Numbered from the stretch's first letter, positions 15,588 through 21,618 are shown. The stretch is 21,618 bases of DNA from Candidatus Bathyarchaeota archaeon (GCA_030630585.1 DAOVMU010000004.1:1-21618), one strand, 5' to 3'. Numbers and translations are program-made. The notes: generated by a model from the sequence alone, not told the origin.

Positions 15588-15665
15588 TGGCCTTCAAGGT
15601 TGTTAGAAAAAGGCAAGTTTAACACTGTTGGAGCACTTCAAGATTAATAATCACTAAAAGGAGGT
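15588..15665 (+). promoter_or_regulatory. TATA box and strong Shine-Dalgarno sequence before the PadR-like ORF
   Basis: TTTATAAGG (15589-15597) predicts transcription from about 15617. AAAGGAGGT (15657-15665) is a very strong ribosome-binding site, but no ATG, GTG or TTG lies at normal spacing; the first in-frame ATG is 33 bases further on. The rest of the 290-base gap after the CdvA-like gene shows only AT-rich DNA, including a minus-strand candidate TATA box (TTTTTTATTAA, around 15465) for that gene. Confidence 0.45.
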
Positions 15666-15698
15666 CTTTCAGGAGCCACCGACATAACCACGTGGCAA

Positions 15699-15953
15699 AT
15701 GTTAAATCTTCAACGGTCTCTGGCGCGCGCCTTCATCCATAACAGATTCTACGTCCTAGTAAGCTCCGGTACAGTCTATTCAGTTCTGTATTCACTAGAA
15801 AGAAATGGACTAATTGAAGGGACATGGAATGAGAGGAAAAGAGTGTACAAACTCACAGGAAAAGGCACAAGAACAATCGAAACAGTACTAAAGGCAAATG
15901 ATAAAATCAGAAACTTCATAACAAACATCCTGAAAGTTCAATCCGCTCCTTAA
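15699..15953 (+). CDS. PadR-like winged-helix protein, N-terminus missing or displaced
   Basis: Residues about 18-55 match the recognition helix and wing of PadR regulators: RFYVLVSSGTVYSVLYSLER, then NGLIEGTWNERKRVYKLTGKG. PadR proteins normally begin with a helix of about 30 residues (hydrophobic, then a GY-I-I-like segment) before this point. Here the in-frame sequence stays open back to 15651 but has no start codon before ATG 15699, and it does not resemble that helix. The ribosome-binding site at 15657-15665 has no start codon after it. I read this as a PadR-type gene whose 5' part has been altered, possibly no longer functional; an 84-residue minimal winged-helix protein is the alternative. 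It ends 75 bases before the tRNA gene. Confidence 0.6.
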   Translation: MLNLQRSLARAFIHNRFYVLVSSGTVYSVLYSLERNGLIEGTWNERKRVYKLTGKGTRTIETVLKANDKIRNFITNILKVQSAP

Positions 15954-15999
15954 TTTTTTGGTTCCACACGCTGAAACAATCGAAATACTAAAAAGCATC

Positions 16000-16008
16000 A
16001 TTTTAAAG
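16000..16008 (+). promoter_or_regulatory. TATA box of tRNA-Lys
   Basis: The element ATTTTAAAG ends about 21 bases before the tRNA 5' end, the usual place for an archaeal tRNA promoter. A very similar TTTTTAAAG occurs at 16209-16217 before an unexplained hairpin-rich segment. Confidence 0.55.
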
Positions 16009-16028
16009 ACTTCTAAAACAAAAAACAA

Positions 16029-16133
16029 GGGCCCGTAGCTCAGCAAGGATAGAGCACCGGGCTTTTAAGCAAAGCATACTAGCTTTGTGCAGAAACCCGG
16101 GGGTCCCGGGTTCAATTCCCGGCGGGCCCGCCA
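16029..16133 (+). tRNA. tRNA-Lys (anticodon TTT) with a 27-base intron, CCA encoded
   Basis: The cloverleaf is complete: acceptor GGGCCCG (16029-16035) pairs with CGGGCCC (16123-16129); D stem is GCTC/GAGC; anticodon stem is CCGGG (16057-16061) with CCCGG (16096-16100); T stem is CCGGG/CCCGG around loop TTCAATT; discriminator is G and the CCA is genomic (16131-16133). The anticodon is TTT at 16064-16066. The intron is 16068-16094, at the canonical position between nucleotides 37 and 38. It folds into GCAAAGC/GCTTTGT (16069-16075 with 16082-16088). The central helix of the splicing motif, CUUU with GCAG, has one mismatch and one wobble, so it is a relaxed bulge-helix-bulge. Confidence 0.95.
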
Positions 16134-16194
16134 CTTTGATTTGAGCCTGAAGTTTCTATATGATGACGTCACGTAAAGGATGGATAATTACGTA

Positions 16195-16365
16195 TTAGTA
16201 GGCACAGATTTTTAAAGTAAGTCCGATCTGTTGGCTCCTTGAGAAGAAGGGCATTTCTATTCCGTAGCGGCGCGAACGTTCCAAAAATTGGAAAAAAGAT
16301 TTGGTACCCCGTAAGGGGTGTGCGTGATTTCCCATTATTACTGAATGGGGGCGCACGCCATCGCG
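16195..16365. other. Hairpin-rich intergenic segment: candidate structured RNA or small minus-strand ORF
   Basis: Three adjacent hairpins are visible on the plus strand: TTCCAA-AAA-TTGGAA (16279-16293); ACCCC-GTAA-GGGGT (16306-16319), whose loop is a GNRA tetraloop; and GTGCG...CGCAC (16320-16324 with 16352-16356) enclosing CCCATT...AATGGG (16331-16336 with 16344-16349). A TATA-like TTTTTAAAG (16209-16217) could start a plus-strand RNA near 16240. On the minus strand, 16356-16195 is an open frame of 53 codons from GTG, reading VRPHSVIMGNHAHPLRG and later QFLERSRRYGIEMPFFSR, with no clear ribosome-binding site. I cannot assign either. The flanking sequence, 16134-16194 and 16366-16550, shows no gene. 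Confidence 0.4.
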
Positions 16366-16556
16366 TTTACGCTTACGTTTATGTCTGCAAGCAATTAATA
16401 TTAGACTTATGAATCTTAAGTCACTATAGGGGTTCAGAAAACGTTTTTAGAAAAAAGGAAAGAATGGGTAGCTCTACGTTGGCTGTACTTTCTTGCGCAG
16501 TTAATGTGACACACGTGAGAACAAAGGGATTGTGGGAAAAAAAATTCAATTAAGAA

Positions 16557-16567
16557 CGTTTATATCT
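16557..16567 (+). promoter_or_regulatory. TATA box of the secreted caspase-like gene
   Basis: CGTTTATATCT is a near-consensus TATA element. The predicted start, about 16587, lies downstream of the TTG at 16575 and 15 bases before the ATG at 16602, which decides the start codon in favour of the ATG. Confidence 0.55.
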
Positions 16568-16601
16568 CTCCTTATTGCCAAAATTGTTGGATAAGAGTGA
16601 A

Positions 16602-18233
16602 ATGAAAAGCTCAACGATTGTTTTGATGGTTATATTAGTATTCGGCTTAGTTCCTTGTATTTCTTTACCTGTGTCTGATAACCTGCTTCAGAGATGCGAG
16701 GCAAACTACGAGCAGTTTGAGCAAATCGAGATTGGTGATAAGACAGTTTATTTCTATCAGAGGAGGATTGGTGAAGTCATCGTTGAGAAGGATTTCATAG
16801 TGTACCAATTTGATACGAATACTGGAGAGCTTCTAACTAAGAAGACTCGTTGGCGGGATGACTTGCCAAAAGATATGTCTCAAGCAGTCATTTCTAGAGA
16901 GTATGCGCACTCGATGGTTGAAGGAGAAGTTCAATTCAGCAATCTCTATATTGTATCTCCAAAATCAGATGTTTTTCCAATTAAACCAACACCAAGAAAT
17001 CCATGCTGGGTCGTGAGAAGCATTGATAAAGGTAATCTAATTGTAACAATCATTGATGCAGTGGATGGTGAAACACTAGGTAATGGCATTCCACCACCAT
17101 ACACTGCGTTTTCATTGTCAGGTCCACAGTATTTCGATCCGTGTGGCGGCATATGGTATGACTGGTACAAGAATGCTGAATTCTGGTTCAACGAAATGGG
17201 ATACTCGACCGAAGCCGTTTACTGGCCAACAGAGGAAAAAATCAAAAGCCATGTTCAATCCAACGAAACTGCAATGTTTTATGAGATAGCTCACAGTGGA
17301 GGGAAAAGTACGCAATTTAAGAGTGGCTGTCTCGGTGGAAATAATCCGGAATACACTTATGCTGCTGAAATTGAGGAGTGGATTGCCAACTATTCAAAGA
17401 TGCCATTCACTTTCTTGGCAAGCTGTTTTTCAATGTGTAACACAAGCGACGGTACTCTCTCCTATGAATTCAGAAAAGGTTCAACGAAAAATACAGTTAC
17501 TGTTGGCTATTGTAATATGAGCGATGAAATATGTCATCTTTGCTGGACCTACTCGCTTGAGTGGCAAGACACCTTGTTCAGTTACATGAATCAGAGTTAT
17601 ACAGTGAAACATGCATTTGACCAGGCTAATGCGGACTACCCTGCTTGTGCAAATGCGAGTTGCATGCGATTCATAGGTGACGAGAATTTCAAAGCAGTAC
17701 CCATGGTGAAAAGAGCGCCTAGCGAACACGACATAGCCCTAACAAATGTTTCGTGTTCAAAAACTATTGTCGGGAAGGATTTCAGTCTCAGTTTGGACGT
17801 GTTTGTTGAAAACCAAGGCAGCTACCTTGAAACTTTCAACGTAACTGCTTACGCCAATTCAACCGCCATCGATATGCTCAGTAACATGGTCTTGGCAAAT
17901 GGAAGCTCTACAACTATCACGCTCGTTTGGAATACTACAAGCTTTGCGAAGGGTAATTACACTGTGAGTGTTTGTGCTACCCCAGTTCCAGGTGAAACAT
18001 ATACAGCTGACAACACTTTCGTCGCTAATGAGGAAGTCTGTGTCACTATTCCAGGCGATGTAGATGCAGATTTTGACGTTGACATCTACGATGCTGTTAA
18101 GCTTCTAGTGCGTTACGGGGCCAAGAAGGGCAACGTGAACTACGATCCGAACCTGGACATAAATGGCAATGGTCAAATCTTCCTATTCGATGCAGTGATC
18201 CTCTGCATACATTATGGACAAGAAGACCTATAA
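16602..18233 (+). CDS. Secreted caspase-fold (clan CD) cysteine peptidase-like protein with CARDB and dockerin domains
   Basis: The ATG at 16602 gives 543 residues beginning with a signal peptide (MKSSTIVLMVILVFGLVPC). Residues about 30-165 form an N-terminal region with a short PepSY-like stretch. Residues about 175-370 resemble a gingipain/caspase fold: a strand ends in FYEIAHSGG (His231), and about 44 residues later a hydrophobic strand ends in FTFLASCFSM (Cys275), the His-Cys spacing and strand context of clan CD peptidases. An adhesion-like CARDB domain follows (about 375-480). The C-terminus is a two-repeat calcium-binding dockerin-like module (about 484-543: DVDADFDVDIYDA and DPNLDINGNGQIFLFDA). 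Many Cys and N-glycosylation sequons fit an extracellular protein. Peptidase activity is inferred. The product may bind a cohesin partner not seen here. Confidence 0.72.
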   Translation: MKSSTIVLMVILVFGLVPCISLPVSDNLLQRCEANYEQFEQIEIGDKTVYFYQRRIGEVIVEKDFIVYQFDTNTGELLTKKTRWRDDLPKDMSQAVISREYAHSMVEGEVQFSNLYIVSPKSDVFPIKPTPRNPCWVVRSIDKGNLIVTIIDAVDGETLGNGIPPPYTAFSLSGPQYFDPCGGIWYDWYKNAEFWFNEMGYSTEAVYWPTEEKIKSHVQSNETAMFYEIAHSGGKSTQFKSGCLGGNNPEYTYAAEIEEWIANYSKMPFTFLASCFSMCNTSDGTLSYEFRKGSTKNTVTVGYCNMSDEICHLCWTYSLEWQDTLFSYMNQSYTVKHAFDQANADYPACANASCMRFIGDENFKAVPMVKRAPSEHDIALTNVSCSKTIVGKDFSLSLDVFVENQGSYLETFNVTAYANSTAIDMLSNMVLANGSSTTITLVWNTTSFAKGNYTVSVCATPVPGETYTADNTFVANEEVCVTIPGDVDADFDVDIYDAVKLLVRYGAKKGNVNYDPNLDINGNGQIFLFDAVILCIHYGQEDL

Positions 18234-18314
18234 CCACTTTCCATCTGCACTGACTCGTTTCTTTTCATGACTATACTTTGTGAGACTGTAGCTGAATTAC
18301 TTTAGGAACCAAGC

Positions 18315-18437
18315 ATGGAACTTACGCGTGAAATTATAGAAGTTATAAAACTCGTTGAAGCAGGCTTTGAATATGTTTGCATAATGAACGGTATAAAACT
18401 GTTCAGAAAAAAGGAAGTGGACAAGATTGTTTATTGA
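18315..18437 (+). CDS. 40-residue small protein
   Basis: An ATG with AGGAA nine bases upstream opens a 40-codon frame reading MELTREIIEVIKLVEAGFEY and ending LFRKKEVDKIVY. It looks protein-like: an amphipathic helix followed by a GFEYV-x-MNGIKLFRKK strand-turn-strand pattern that I have seen in short archaeal proteins, though I cannot name the family. The pattern resembles the tail of small RNA- or nucleotide-binding proteins, but no function should be assigned. It sits alone, 81 bases after the caspase-like gene, with no clear promoter. Confidence 0.5.
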   Translation: MELTREIIEVIKLVEAGFEYVCIMNGIKLFRKKEVDKIVY

Positions 18438-18685
18438 TGATACCGAGCAGAAACTCACAGCGCGTGTGATTGCTGAGATTTAGGGATTTCGTGTCCTCGG
18501 TGGCTCCAGTTGTTCTAGGTGTTTTGGGGGCGTTTTATAGAAAACTATAAATTTCGTCTAGACAATTTACCTAGATGTTTCATCCTGCACCATTTAAATA
18601 TCTGAACTAGAGTAGGAAGAGCGAAAGAGGGAGGACAGTTGACTTGGGCTTTTCTCATCCGCTCCTGTCAGGGAGGGATTAACCA
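18438..18685 (+). promoter_or_regulatory. Intergenic region with perfect TATA hairpin, promoter and leader ORF
   Basis: TTTATAG-AAAA-CTATAAA (18534-18551) is a perfect 7-bp inverted repeat that could be an operator or hairpin. A TATA-like CATTTAAATATC (18589-18600) predicts transcription from about 18622. Downstream are two Shine-Dalgarno sequences. AGGGAGGA (18628-18635) is followed by TTG 18639, opening a 19-codon frame that runs 13 bases into the next gene. GGGAGGGA (18671-18678) serves the GTG at 18686. CTCC (18662-18665) can pair with GGAG in the second site. Nothing else is recognisable. Confidence 0.35.
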
Positions 18686-19093
18686 GTGGAAGCATTAGTG
18701 CATGATGAAATCATTAAGGAATTGAAGCTGCAGTGGGAAACGCTGTGGCGAGAGCGGATTGACGATAAGGTTAGAGCTGAAGGTATTGCAAATCAGGATT
18801 ATTCCAGGTTGTTTGTTGAGAAGGGCACGGTGATTTTTGCAACAAGGGATTTCAAACCATTGAATTTTAGGAAGATTTTGGAACGAAATGAAGTGGTTGG
18901 TGTGGACCGTTTTGTTCCTCCTAACCCTCATGTTGGGGGATGGGGAAAGTTCATACGAACAGAGATCGTCAGCCAAAAGCGCAACCGACGGATTAGGCAA
19001 ACTAGGCAATATTTGGATGGTCAGAAGCAAAAGCAACATTTGAAGAATGGTGGTTATGGCTGGCTTCACAAGTCTTATGGAATCTTAAAGTAA
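18686..19093 (+). CDS. Hypothetical protein, 135 residues
   Basis: The GTG start has an excellent ribosome-binding site (GGGAGGGA, seven bases upstream). The N-terminal helix reads VHDEIIKELKLQWETLWRER, followed by a mixed segment with EKGTVIFATRDFKPLNFRKI and VDRFVPPNPHVGGWGKF. The C-terminal 45 residues are very basic (Lys, Arg, Gln), suggesting nucleic-acid contact or a disordered tail. There are no membrane segments or cysteine pairs. I do not recognise a family. It lies 54 bases before the winged-helix gene and could be in the same unit. Gene status is supported by the ribosome-binding site and the codon pattern. Confidence 0.6.
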   Translation: MEALVHDEIIKELKLQWETLWRERIDDKVRAEGIANQDYSRLFVEKGTVIFATRDFKPLNFRKILERNEVVGVDRFVPPNPHVGGWGKFIRTEIVSQKRNRRIRQTRQYLDGQKQKQHLKNGGYGWLHKSYGILK

Positions 19094-19147
19094 GCTAAGG
19101 CTATTTCAGTTTCACGCTTTAACATTCTAATTTTGAAGGGAGCAAGT

Positions 19148-19465
19148 TTGGGTAGCTATAGACATAGATTGGATATCATAGCGGATATGCTGCGTGTAGT
19201 AAATGATGGAGCCGCTAAGAAAACGCAGATTATGTATCAGGCTAATCTGAGTTACAGGCTCTTGACGAAATATTTAGCTGAGGTTTTGAAGGCTTGTCTC
19301 GTTCGTTTGCAGCGGAAAGATCGATGTTACGTGATTACGTCTAAGGGAATAGAGTTTTTGGAAAAGTACAAAAAGTTTTCTAGGCGCAATAAGCACGTTG
19401 AAAAGGGACTTGATGATCTTCATGATAAAAGAAAGGTTTTGGAGGATTTGTGTTCAATTAGTTAG
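19148..19465 (+). CDS. Archaeal one-domain winged-helix regulator (HTH_45/SSO10a-like)
   Basis: The protein matches the small archaeal winged-helix family: YRHRLDIIADMLRVV, then GAAKKTQIMYQANLSYRLLT, KYLAEVLKACLV, and a wing with CYVITSKGIEFLEKYK. These proteins bind DNA as dimers, often through a C-terminal coiled-coil helix such as the charged segment from about residue 75 on. I chose TTG at 19148, giving 105 residues, because AAGGGAG sits just upstream; the alternative TTG at 19133 lacks a ribosome-binding site. The next gene begins two bases after its stop codon, so it probably regulates or accompanies the two membrane proteins that follow. The ligand or signal is unknown. Confidence 0.8.
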   Translation: MGSYRHRLDIIADMLRVVNDGAAKKTQIMYQANLSYRLLTKYLAEVLKACLVRLQRKDRCYVITSKGIEFLEKYKKFSRRNKHVEKGLDDLHDKRKVLEDLCSIS

Positions 19466-19467
19466 GT

Positions 19468-19965
19468 GTGCGCGAAAAAATGATGTGGAGTGTTAAGTGT
19501 AGGTTTGTCCTTTTGGCAGCGACAATGTTAGTGTTTTCTGTTGCGGGTGGTTCTTTGTGCGTTTTTGCGGCATCGGAAACTGATGCTAAAGGGGCTATTC
19601 TGACTGCTGAGGAAAGAATAGTGGTTTGTTACGAGGCTGCTTCAGATGCGGACAAGGCTGGTGCAAATACTACGGCTTTGCTTGCTGTTCTGAATGAAGC
19701 TGGAGAGTTCTTATCTAAAGCAAATTTGGCTTACAAGACGAAGGAGTTTGGTTCCGCGGTTAATTTTTCCCTTTTAAGTCAGAAAACGTTGGATAATTTT
19801 GTTTCTGAGGCTAATGCTTTAACAGAAGCTGCCTTACAACGGAGTTATTGGGATTTCATGATTAACGTCGTAGGGTCCATTGTTGGAACTGTAGTTGTTG
19901 TTTGTGGCAGTTTTGTTGTTTGGTTTTCTTTGAAGAGAAGGTATGGGAAGGCTGGAAACGTTTGA
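19468..19965 (+). CDS. Exported helical protein with C-terminal membrane anchor
   Basis: The 165-residue protein has a signal peptide (about 10-35: CRFVLLAATMLVFSVAGGSL followed by CVFAAS), an external helical domain rich in Ala, Glu and Lys with repeated AE/AN-type helices (about 36-125), and a C-terminal transmembrane helix (about 130-155: FMINVVGSIVGTVVVVCGSF) followed by a short basic cytoplasmic tail KRRYGK. This is the topology of a type I surface protein. GTG 19468, ATG 19480 and ATG 19483 are all possible starts; the choice changes only residues before the signal peptide. It begins two bases after the regulator and overlaps the next gene by four bases, so the three genes form a unit. 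Function unknown. Confidence 0.7.
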   Translation: MREKMMWSVKCRFVLLAATMLVFSVAGGSLCVFAASETDAKGAILTAEERIVVCYEAASDADKAGANTTALLAVLNEAGEFLSKANLAYKTKEFGSAVNFSLLSQKTLDNFVSEANALTEAALQRSYWDFMINVVGSIVGTVVVVCGSFVVWFSLKRRYGKAGNV

Positions 19966-20561
19966 CGAGTCTTAATGAATACAGTGTTCTTTTTGTTACT
20001 GTTACAGGGATTTTAGCTTTGCTTGTGGCTTCGCCCGCATTAAGTAGACTTTTGGTGCCTCCACGAACTGAATTCTTTACTGAGCTTTGGATCCTGGATT
20101 CCAATCGTAGAGCTGAAGATTACCCGTTTAACATTACACGCAACCATAACTATACTGTGTTTTTAGGAATTGGAAATCGTTTAGGGCACTGCAGCTATTA
20201 TTTGGTTAAGGTGAAGTTTCGCAATCAAACCCAGTCTGCACCAGACAGTTTTAATCGCACTTCCAGCAGTTTACCAGCGCTTTACAACATTACCGCCTTT
20301 GTAGCGGATGAAGAAGTTTGGGAGACGCCTTTAACTTTCTCTTTTGATTATAATGAAACACCTTCGAAGGTTGAGTTTTACAGTTTGACCTTGAACAATG
20401 TGGTGCTGGATATGAAGAATTATACGGTAGCGTGGAGTTCTGAAAAGAACGGTTTTCTTGGTGACTTGTTCTTTGAACTTTGGCTTTGGAATGCTGCAAC
20501 TGACAGTTTTCAGTATCATGAACGTTTTGTGCGTCTACGGTTTAACATGACGAGTTCTTAG
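19962..20561 (+). CDS. DUF1616-like membrane protein
   Basis: The best start is TTG 19962, overlapping the previous stop codon (TTGA) and leaving 199 residues; the ATG at 19902 would bury 60 bases inside the upstream gene. One N-terminal transmembrane helix (about 7-30, YSVLFVTVTGILALLVASPA) precedes an extracellular domain. This begins with FFTELWILDSNRRAEDYPFN, which matches the start of DUF1616 (typically TEFYILGPEGKAEDYP-like), and continues as beta-rich Ig-like sequence with several N-x-S/T sequons. DUF1616 proteins are surface proteins of unknown function, often paired with a helical exported protein as here. A seven-T run after the stop is a likely terminator. Confidence 0.78.
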   Translation: MTSLNEYSVLFVTVTGILALLVASPALSRLLVPPRTEFFTELWILDSNRRAEDYPFNITRNHNYTVFLGIGNRLGHCSYYLVKVKFRNQTQSAPDSFNRTSSSLPALYNITAFVADEEVWETPLTFSFDYNETPSKVEFYSLTLNNVVLDMKNYTVAWSSEKNGFLGDLFFELWLWNAATDSFQYHERFVRLRFNMTSS

Positions 20562-20572
20562 TTATTTTTTTA
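20562..20572 (+). terminator. Oligo-T terminator after the DUF1616-like gene
   Basis: A run of seven T (20565-20571) immediately follows the stop codon. It separates the surface-protein unit from the oxidoreductase gene 49 bases further on. Confidence 0.5.
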
Positions 20573-20619
20573 GAAAGGCTTTACTCGCATTAGAAAAGGT
20601 TTGCGGATTTGTTGGAGAT

Positions 20620-21618
20620 ATGAGCTTGGAAAAGTTGAGAGTTGCAGTTGTTGGGTTGGGTAAGATGGGTTTGCTTCATGCTGGTATTTTGAATGTTCTG
20701 CCTGGTGTTCAGGTTGCAGCTTTGTGTGATAAGAGTGTTGTGCTTCGTAGGTTTTTGAAGAAGGTGTTTCGTGGAGTCCGTGTGGTGGATGATTTGGGGA
20801 AGGTTTCTGATTTGGATCTTGATGTGGTTTATGTGACGACGCCGATTTTCTCTCATTCTTCTGTTGTTAGAACTGTGTATTTGAAGAGGGTGGCTCGTAA
20901 CGTGTTTGTTGAGAAGACGCTTGCGTCGAGTTATGATGAGGCGAAGGGATTGTGTGAGTTGGCTCGTAGTTTTGGCGGTGTTAATATGGTTGGTTATGTG
21001 AGGCGTTTTGCTGTGACTTTTAAGAAAGCAAAGGCTCTGTTGGATCAGGAGGCTATTGGCGAAATATCTTCTTTTAGGGCGTTTGGTTATTCTTCGGATT
21101 TTCTGGAGGGTGAGAATGGTTCTGGGGCTTCCGCGTCTAGAGGCGGTGTTCTCAGAGATTTGGGCTGTCACGTTGTGGATTTGGCCTTGTGGTTTTTTGG
21201 TGACTTAGAGGTTGACTCGGCTAAGGTGACTTCGTTGACTGGTGAGGGTTCGGAAGATTCTGCGTGTTTCACAGTTCGCGGGTCTGGTGGTTTGAAGGGT
21301 GGGTTTGATGTTTCATGGTGTATGAAGGATTATCGTATATCTGAGGCTGGTTTGTCGATAATTGGTTCTGAAGGAGTCATTGAGGTGAATGATGATAAAG
21401 TGGAGTTGAAGTTGAACGATGGAGGGTCTTCTGTTTGGCGTCGGCATGATCTTGATGATCATGTTGGTTTTTGGTTGGGCGGTCCTGAATTTTTCCGTGA
21501 AGACGAACACTTCGTCAGGTCAGTGATGGAGGGCGGTGATGCAGAGTCAGATTTTGTTAGTGCTTCAAGGGTCGATTATGTTATTGATCAGGTGAGCCGT
21601 AAGGCTGGCGAAAATGCA
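20620..21618 (+). CDS. Gfo/Idh/MocA-family oxidoreductase, 3' end outside window
   Basis: The frame is open from ATG 20620 to the last base (333 codons), with no stop. The N-terminal Rossmann domain starts VAVVGLGKMGLLHAGIL and has the VVYVTTPIFSH strand and the family motif EKP in the altered form EKT (VFVEKT, about 105-110). The C-terminal dimerisation/catalytic part includes GGVLRDLGCHVVDLALWFFG, where His and Asp are the usual catalytic-type residues. Such enzymes oxidise sugars or sugar nucleotides with NAD(P); the substrate is unknown. Codons are strongly biased to G and T (GTT, GTG, TTG, TCT, GGT), more so than in the left half of the window, which may reflect local strand bias or foreign origin. 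The start codon lies directly after GGAGAT, so the spacing is poor. Confidence 0.85.
   Translation, partial: MSLEKLRVAVVGLGKMGLLHAGILNVLPGVQVAALCDKSVVLRRFLKKVFRGVRVVDDLGKVSDLDLDVVYVTTPIFSHSSVVRTVYLKRVARNVFVEKTLASSYDEAKGLCELARSFGGVNMVGYVRRFAVTFKKAKALLDQEAIGEISSFRAFGYSSDFLEGENGSGASASRGGVLRDLGCHVVDLALWFFGDLEVDSAKVTSLTGEGSEDSACFTVRGSGGLKGGFDVSWCMKDYRISEAGLSIIGSEGVIEVNDDKVELKLNDGGSSVWRRHDLDDHVGFWLGGPEFFREDEHFVRSVMEGGDAESDFVSASRVDYVIDQVSRKAGENA

Noticed and set aside
16029..16133. tRNA gene as an integration site of a mobile element
   Set aside because: No repeat of the tRNA 3' end and no integrase gene are present in the window.
16162..16200. C-box-like ATGATGA just after tRNA-Lys
   Set aside because: No matching D box within a normal distance.
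16575..16601. Upstream TTG start for the caspase-like gene
   Set aside because: It would precede the start of transcription predicted from the TATA box and would put charged residues before an otherwise ideal signal peptide.
18434..18477. Possible C/D box small RNA (TGATGAT ... CTGA)
   Set aside because: The C box starts with T, internal D' and C' boxes are not convincing, and the distance is short for a double guide.
19902..19961. ATG start for the DUF1616-like gene within the upstream gene
   Set aside because: It would overlap the upstream gene by 64 bases, adds a sequence unlike the family, and the TTG overlapping the stop codon is a more usual arrangement.
20590..21171. 193-codon open frame on the minus strand
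   Set aside because: It lies antisense to the Gfo/Idh/MocA oxidoreductase, whose motifs are clear. The G/T-biased codons of that gene remove stops on the other strand; the translation is low-complexity Thr/Asn/Gln/His.

Overview
The window looks like a chromosomal segment of a TACK-group archaeon, most plausibly a Bathyarchaeia-like lineage. This is an inference from gene content; no rRNA is present. The evidence is archaeal TATA-box promoters, a tRNA-Lys with an intron at the canonical 37/38 site, a fused ThiD-ThiN thiamine enzyme, an archaeal-type valyl-tRNA synthetase, a MptN/RimK-like ATP-grasp ligase, a CdvA-like coiled-coil protein, an archaeal one-domain winged-helix regulator and a secreted protein ending in a dockerin-like calcium repeat. 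There is no insertion sequence, CRISPR array, integrase or phage gene, so this is mostly housekeeping DNA with an accessory surface-protein region at the right.

Layout. 1-2874 (+): a coiled-coil protein cut by the window edge, a PPP-family phosphatase and an ATP-grasp ligase. 2910-6934 (-): a thiamine operon read thiC, thiDN, thiW, P-loop NTPase, preceded by a complete TPP riboswitch. A 25-codon leader ORF lies between riboswitch and thiC; its Shine-Dalgarno sequence is the 3' strand of riboswitch helix P1, and its stop codon overlaps the thiC start (ATGA). 7000-9459 (+): valS, divergent from the thi operon with a shared TATA region. 9461-9818 (-): a broken HAD-phosphatase gene. 9940-10680 (+): L-aspartate dehydrogenase (nadX). 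10683-12644 (-): a class V aminotransferase and a GNAT acetyltransferase. 12809-15408 (-): an ICMT-like membrane methyltransferase, a histone-deacetylase-family hydrolase and a CdvA-like protein, each apparently with its own promoter.

The right third (15.6-21.6 kb, +) is less conventional. It holds a PadR-like winged-helix ORF lacking its expected N-terminus, intron-bearing tRNA-Lys(TTT), a hairpin-rich intergenic block, a secreted caspase-like (clan CD) protein with CARDB and dockerin domains, a 40-residue small protein, a hypothetical protein, a cluster of winged-helix regulator, membrane-anchored exported protein and DUF1616-like membrane protein, and a Gfo/Idh/MocA oxidoreductase that runs off the end.

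How the genes work together. ThiC makes HMP-P, ThiD phosphorylates it, ThiW probably imports a thiazole-type precursor, and ThiN joins the two halves to thiamine phosphate; TPP feeds back through the riboswitch. The most unusual observation is the apparent merger of riboswitch P1, the leader-ORF ribosome-binding site and translational coupling to thiC. The next most interesting are the caspase-like secreted protein and the structured, unassigned segment at 16.2-16.37 kb.
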